From contig JANQGG010000015.1 in NCBI GenBank assembly GCA_028277445.1, positions 1 through 64,000 of the forward strand: a stretch of DNA of 64,000 bases, in the 5' to 3' direction. Positions 62,235 through 64,000 of this stretch are shown here, piece after piece. A program made the position numbers and the translations under genes. The notes below the pieces were generated by a model that had not been told where the DNA came from, did no database searches, and saw only the letters and a list, made by a program, of their open reading frames with translations. The DNA comes from Chloroherpetonaceae bacterium (GTDB lineage: Bacteria; Bacteroidota; Chlorobiia; Chlorobiales; Chloroherpetonaceae). Position 1 is the stretch's first letter. Each line of letters starts with the position of its first letter.

Positions 62235-62918
62235 TTATGAATACGGATATTGCTTAAGTCCTTTGAATTCTTGTTGAACCGGGCTTTTCAAAGCTTTAGG
62301 GCGAAAGGCCAAAATACTGCGATCATTCACCGTTGGATACGACCAGGCTTTATCGAAAATAAATTGAGGGACGGTGCGTCCGGCTGATGGCGGCGGTCCC
62401 GGATCATGCAAATGCACCATTTGGCCTTCAAATCCATACACCAAAACAAAATGACCGGCATAGCCCGGTTTTTCATTTAAGGCGTTGAGGTTAATCCCGC
62501 AAACCAGCAAAAATCCTTCACGTAAAAGCGATCTAATGTGAGAAAAATCCGGCGGCTGCGTTTGGTTTATATATGGCGCATACGTGGCTGCCACTTTTCG
62601 CTCGTAGGGAATATCACTGTGAAAAATCAATATGGATGCGTCTTTTAATCCATAACGTTCGATCAAATACATTTCGCCTTTATCAGCAAATTGTTGATAG
62701 TCGAATGGATCCCAATACCTGACATCAAAACCCTGTTTTTGCATCTGAATCATTCCAAGGAGCGACCATGTCCATTTCCAGGAGCGTTTCCCGGTAAGCT
62801 TATCCAAGTCGTTCCAGGAATACTCACGGTTCGGATAGAAATAGTTCAACACCATCTTAAGGCAACACTGATAGCAATGGGTATCATCTGGATTTGGGAA
62901 AAATGGAACGCCAATCAT
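62235..62918 (-). CDS. C39-like papain-fold peptidase (putative)
   Basis: 227 residues, no signal peptide. DDTHCYQCCLKMVLNYF at the N-terminus aligns with the C39 nucleophile motif DCGPACLxMVL (Cys15 as nucleophile). Later GHFVLVYGF gives the His and HLHDPG the Asp. C39-family and C39-like proteins cleave after Gly-Gly in leader peptides or act on other amide bonds. No transporter or bacteriocin gene adjoins it, so it is probably a general cysteine peptidase-like protein. Confidence 0.7.
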   Translation of the reverse strand: MIGVPFFPNPDDTHCYQCCLKMVLNYFYPNREYSWNDLDKLTGKRSWKWTWSLLGMIQMQKQGFDVRYWDPFDYQQFADKGEMYLIERYGLKDASILIFHSDIPYERKVAATYAPYINQTQPPDFSHIRSLLREGFLLVCGINLNALNEKPGYAGHFVLVYGFEGQMVHLHDPGPPPSAGRTVPQFIFDKAWSYPTVNDRSILAFRPKALKSPVQQEFKGLKQYPYS

Positions 62919-63072
62919 ACATGTTAAAAATCCAAAGTTTTAAACAATTAGGTATATAGTAGCATGGCTAATTCCCAATAATGAAAAAATGGATTTGAGA
63001 GTGTTAATTTTTTGGAAATTATAAATATTAATTAATGTTGAGGCATCTGAAATAATTCCATGACATTTTATC

Positions 63073-64000
63073 TTAATAAAACATGGTATTAGAAAGATGT
63101 TGCAATGAAATATCAAGGTATTTAGGATTTGAAATCATTGATCGTTTCCGATCACTCCATTCTTCAAGATTCTTCAATATTAAATTTTTATCTAAACTGT
63201 TATGTTTTTGCGATATATAGTCTATTGAAGAAAGCAATTCTAAAGCAAAATCAGAATAAAATCCATTTAGAAAATCAATGGTCTTTAATGCAATTGATTT
63301 TAATTCCGGTTTGGTTTCAATGTATTCTTTAACCTCATTATAACCATCTGCAACTAATGTTAAAGGCTCAAAAGGCTTTTTGTTCATATCACTAAACCCA
63401 ACAATATAACTGCCATTTAATGCATTCAGAAGGTGTCTAACTTTTCCAGAATAAGGTCCATAGAAATAGGGTTGAAATTTTAGTTTCAAATACTTGCTAG
63501 CGCCAAATCTTTGTAAGAAATATGCTACTTTTTCACTAGCAAATTCAGAAACGAATTCACCATTTCTCACTAAGTCATATAAAACATATAAAAGCAATGC
63601 CCTAGCTTCAGTAAGCTTAACACGTTCTTTTTTCAGCTGCTCCTTAATAAACAAGGTTGGTTCATATACCAATATCTCAATATCAATATTTTCCAAATAT
63701 TGGCTTATTAGCTTCTTAACTTTTTCCCATTCTAAACCCCCATTACCCGAGCCTAAAGGCGGAATAGCAATACTTTGTATCTGATAATCTTTAATAACCC
63801 GATATAAATCTTTCAGACCTTTTTCAATATACTCGTACTCAGATGGCTTTCTCCAATCTCGCTTTGTAGGAAAGTTGATTATAAATTTCTCACCTGTACT
63901 TACATTTCCGTCTTTAGTAACAAATAGTTTTCCAATTTCAATCTGCTTGTTTTTGCAGGCATTATGATACTCATTAAAATTATTTGGGTATGCCTTTTTA
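63073..64000 (-). CDS. darG: DarG-type macro-domain antitoxin (5' part outside window)
   Basis: The frame is open from the right edge (63999) to the stop at 63073; the start lies beyond 64000. The visible N-terminal part contains the macro-domain end IAIPPLGSGNGGLEWEKV, the ADP-ribose-binding loop of DarG/PARG-like hydrolases. The following 200 residues are the helical C-terminal domain (PTLFIKEQLKKERVKLTEARALLL region in outline). DarG removes ADP-ribose from DNA thymidines and binds the toxin DarT, whose gene is expected just upstream, beyond the window. AT-rich. Confidence 0.82.
   Translation of the reverse strand, partial: KKAYPNNFNEYHNACKNKQIEIGKLFVTKDGNVSTGEKFIINFPTKRDWRKPSEYEYIEKGLKDLYRVIKDYQIQSIAIPPLGSGNGGLEWEKVKKLISQYLENIDIEILVYEPTLFIKEQLKKERVKLTEARALLLYVLYDLVRNGEFVSEFASEKVAYFLQRFGASKYLKLKFQPYFYGPYSGKVRHLLNALNGSYIVGFSDMNKKPFEPLTLVADGYNEVKEYIETKPELKSIALKTIDFLNGFYSDFALELLSSIDYISQKHNSLDKNLILKNLEEWSDRKRSMISNPKYLDISLQHLSNTMFY

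Noticed and set aside
1-64000. CRISPR arrays and tRNA/rRNA genes
   Set aside because: No regularly spaced direct repeats, cloverleaf-like segments or rRNA-like sequence were found on reading both strands.

Overview
This window most likely comes from a member of the Chlorobiota/Bacteroidota (FCB) group, probably a gliding, sulfide-oxidising green-sulfur-type bacterium (a Chloroherpeton-like lineage). This is inferred from gene content; no rRNA or photosynthesis gene is present. The main clues are a flavocytochrome c sulfide dehydrogenase (fccAB) next to soxYZ, a 2445-residue SprA/Sov-type type IX secretion and gliding protein, a type-E succinate dehydrogenase/fumarate reductase, a MoaC-MoaB fusion and a leucine-type dehydrogenase. 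Most core genes are moderate in GC and densely packed. Two stretches (about 18-25 kb and 42.7-47.6 kb) are AT-rich and hold accessory genes.

Layout. 0.3-0.7 kb: bacteriohemerythrin. 0.7-9.4 kb: molybdenum cofactor genes on the minus strand (moaA, moaCB, moeA, moaD, moaE, and farther on mobB, mobA). They are interrupted by a plus-strand surface-glycosylation module (small membrane protein, GT-C-like transferase, DPM1-like GT2) and a sugar-isomerase-type cupin fusion. A molybdenum-cofactor riboswitch precedes moaA. 9.4-14.7 kb: sdhA, two sdhB paralogues and sdhE, preceded by a CBS-domain gene. 15-17.4 kb: soxY-soxZ-fccA-fccB, closed by a terminator.

17.6-25.4 kb is an accessory region. It contains an SH3-like secreted protein, a well-formed integron-type attC site, and a four-gene unit (ABC importer plus methyltransferase) that ends exactly in that attC. 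It also holds a helical protein with a ricin-like beta-trefoil, a 48-residue ORF and a lipoprotein. 25.5-32.5 kb on the plus strand: RmlD-like reductase; Ppx/GppA, ferredoxin and peroxiredoxin; TauE/SafE permease; PabB-PabC fusion; MetE-like protein. 32.5-42.6 kb on the minus strand: GH2-like membrane protein, smc, HAD phosphatase, leucine dehydrogenase, nusB, protein phosphatase and nth.

42.7-47.7 kb is a second accessory stretch: a cassette-like deaminase gene, comM (core), a PIN toxin-antitoxin pair, a GC-richer repeat-like insert and a possible HEPN protein. 47.7-62.9 kb returns to core genes: sprA, ispF, GT2, gltB, mazG and a C39-like peptidase. The right edge cuts a DarG macro-domain antitoxin.

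Working together: MoaA/C/D/E, MoaB, MoeA and MobAB form a nearly complete Moco pathway whose leader RNA can sense the product. SoxYZ and FccAB can feed sulfide or carrier-bound sulfur electrons to cytochrome c. The Sdh genes link quinone and fumarate/succinate. The accessory segments look like mobile cassettes without a visible integrase.
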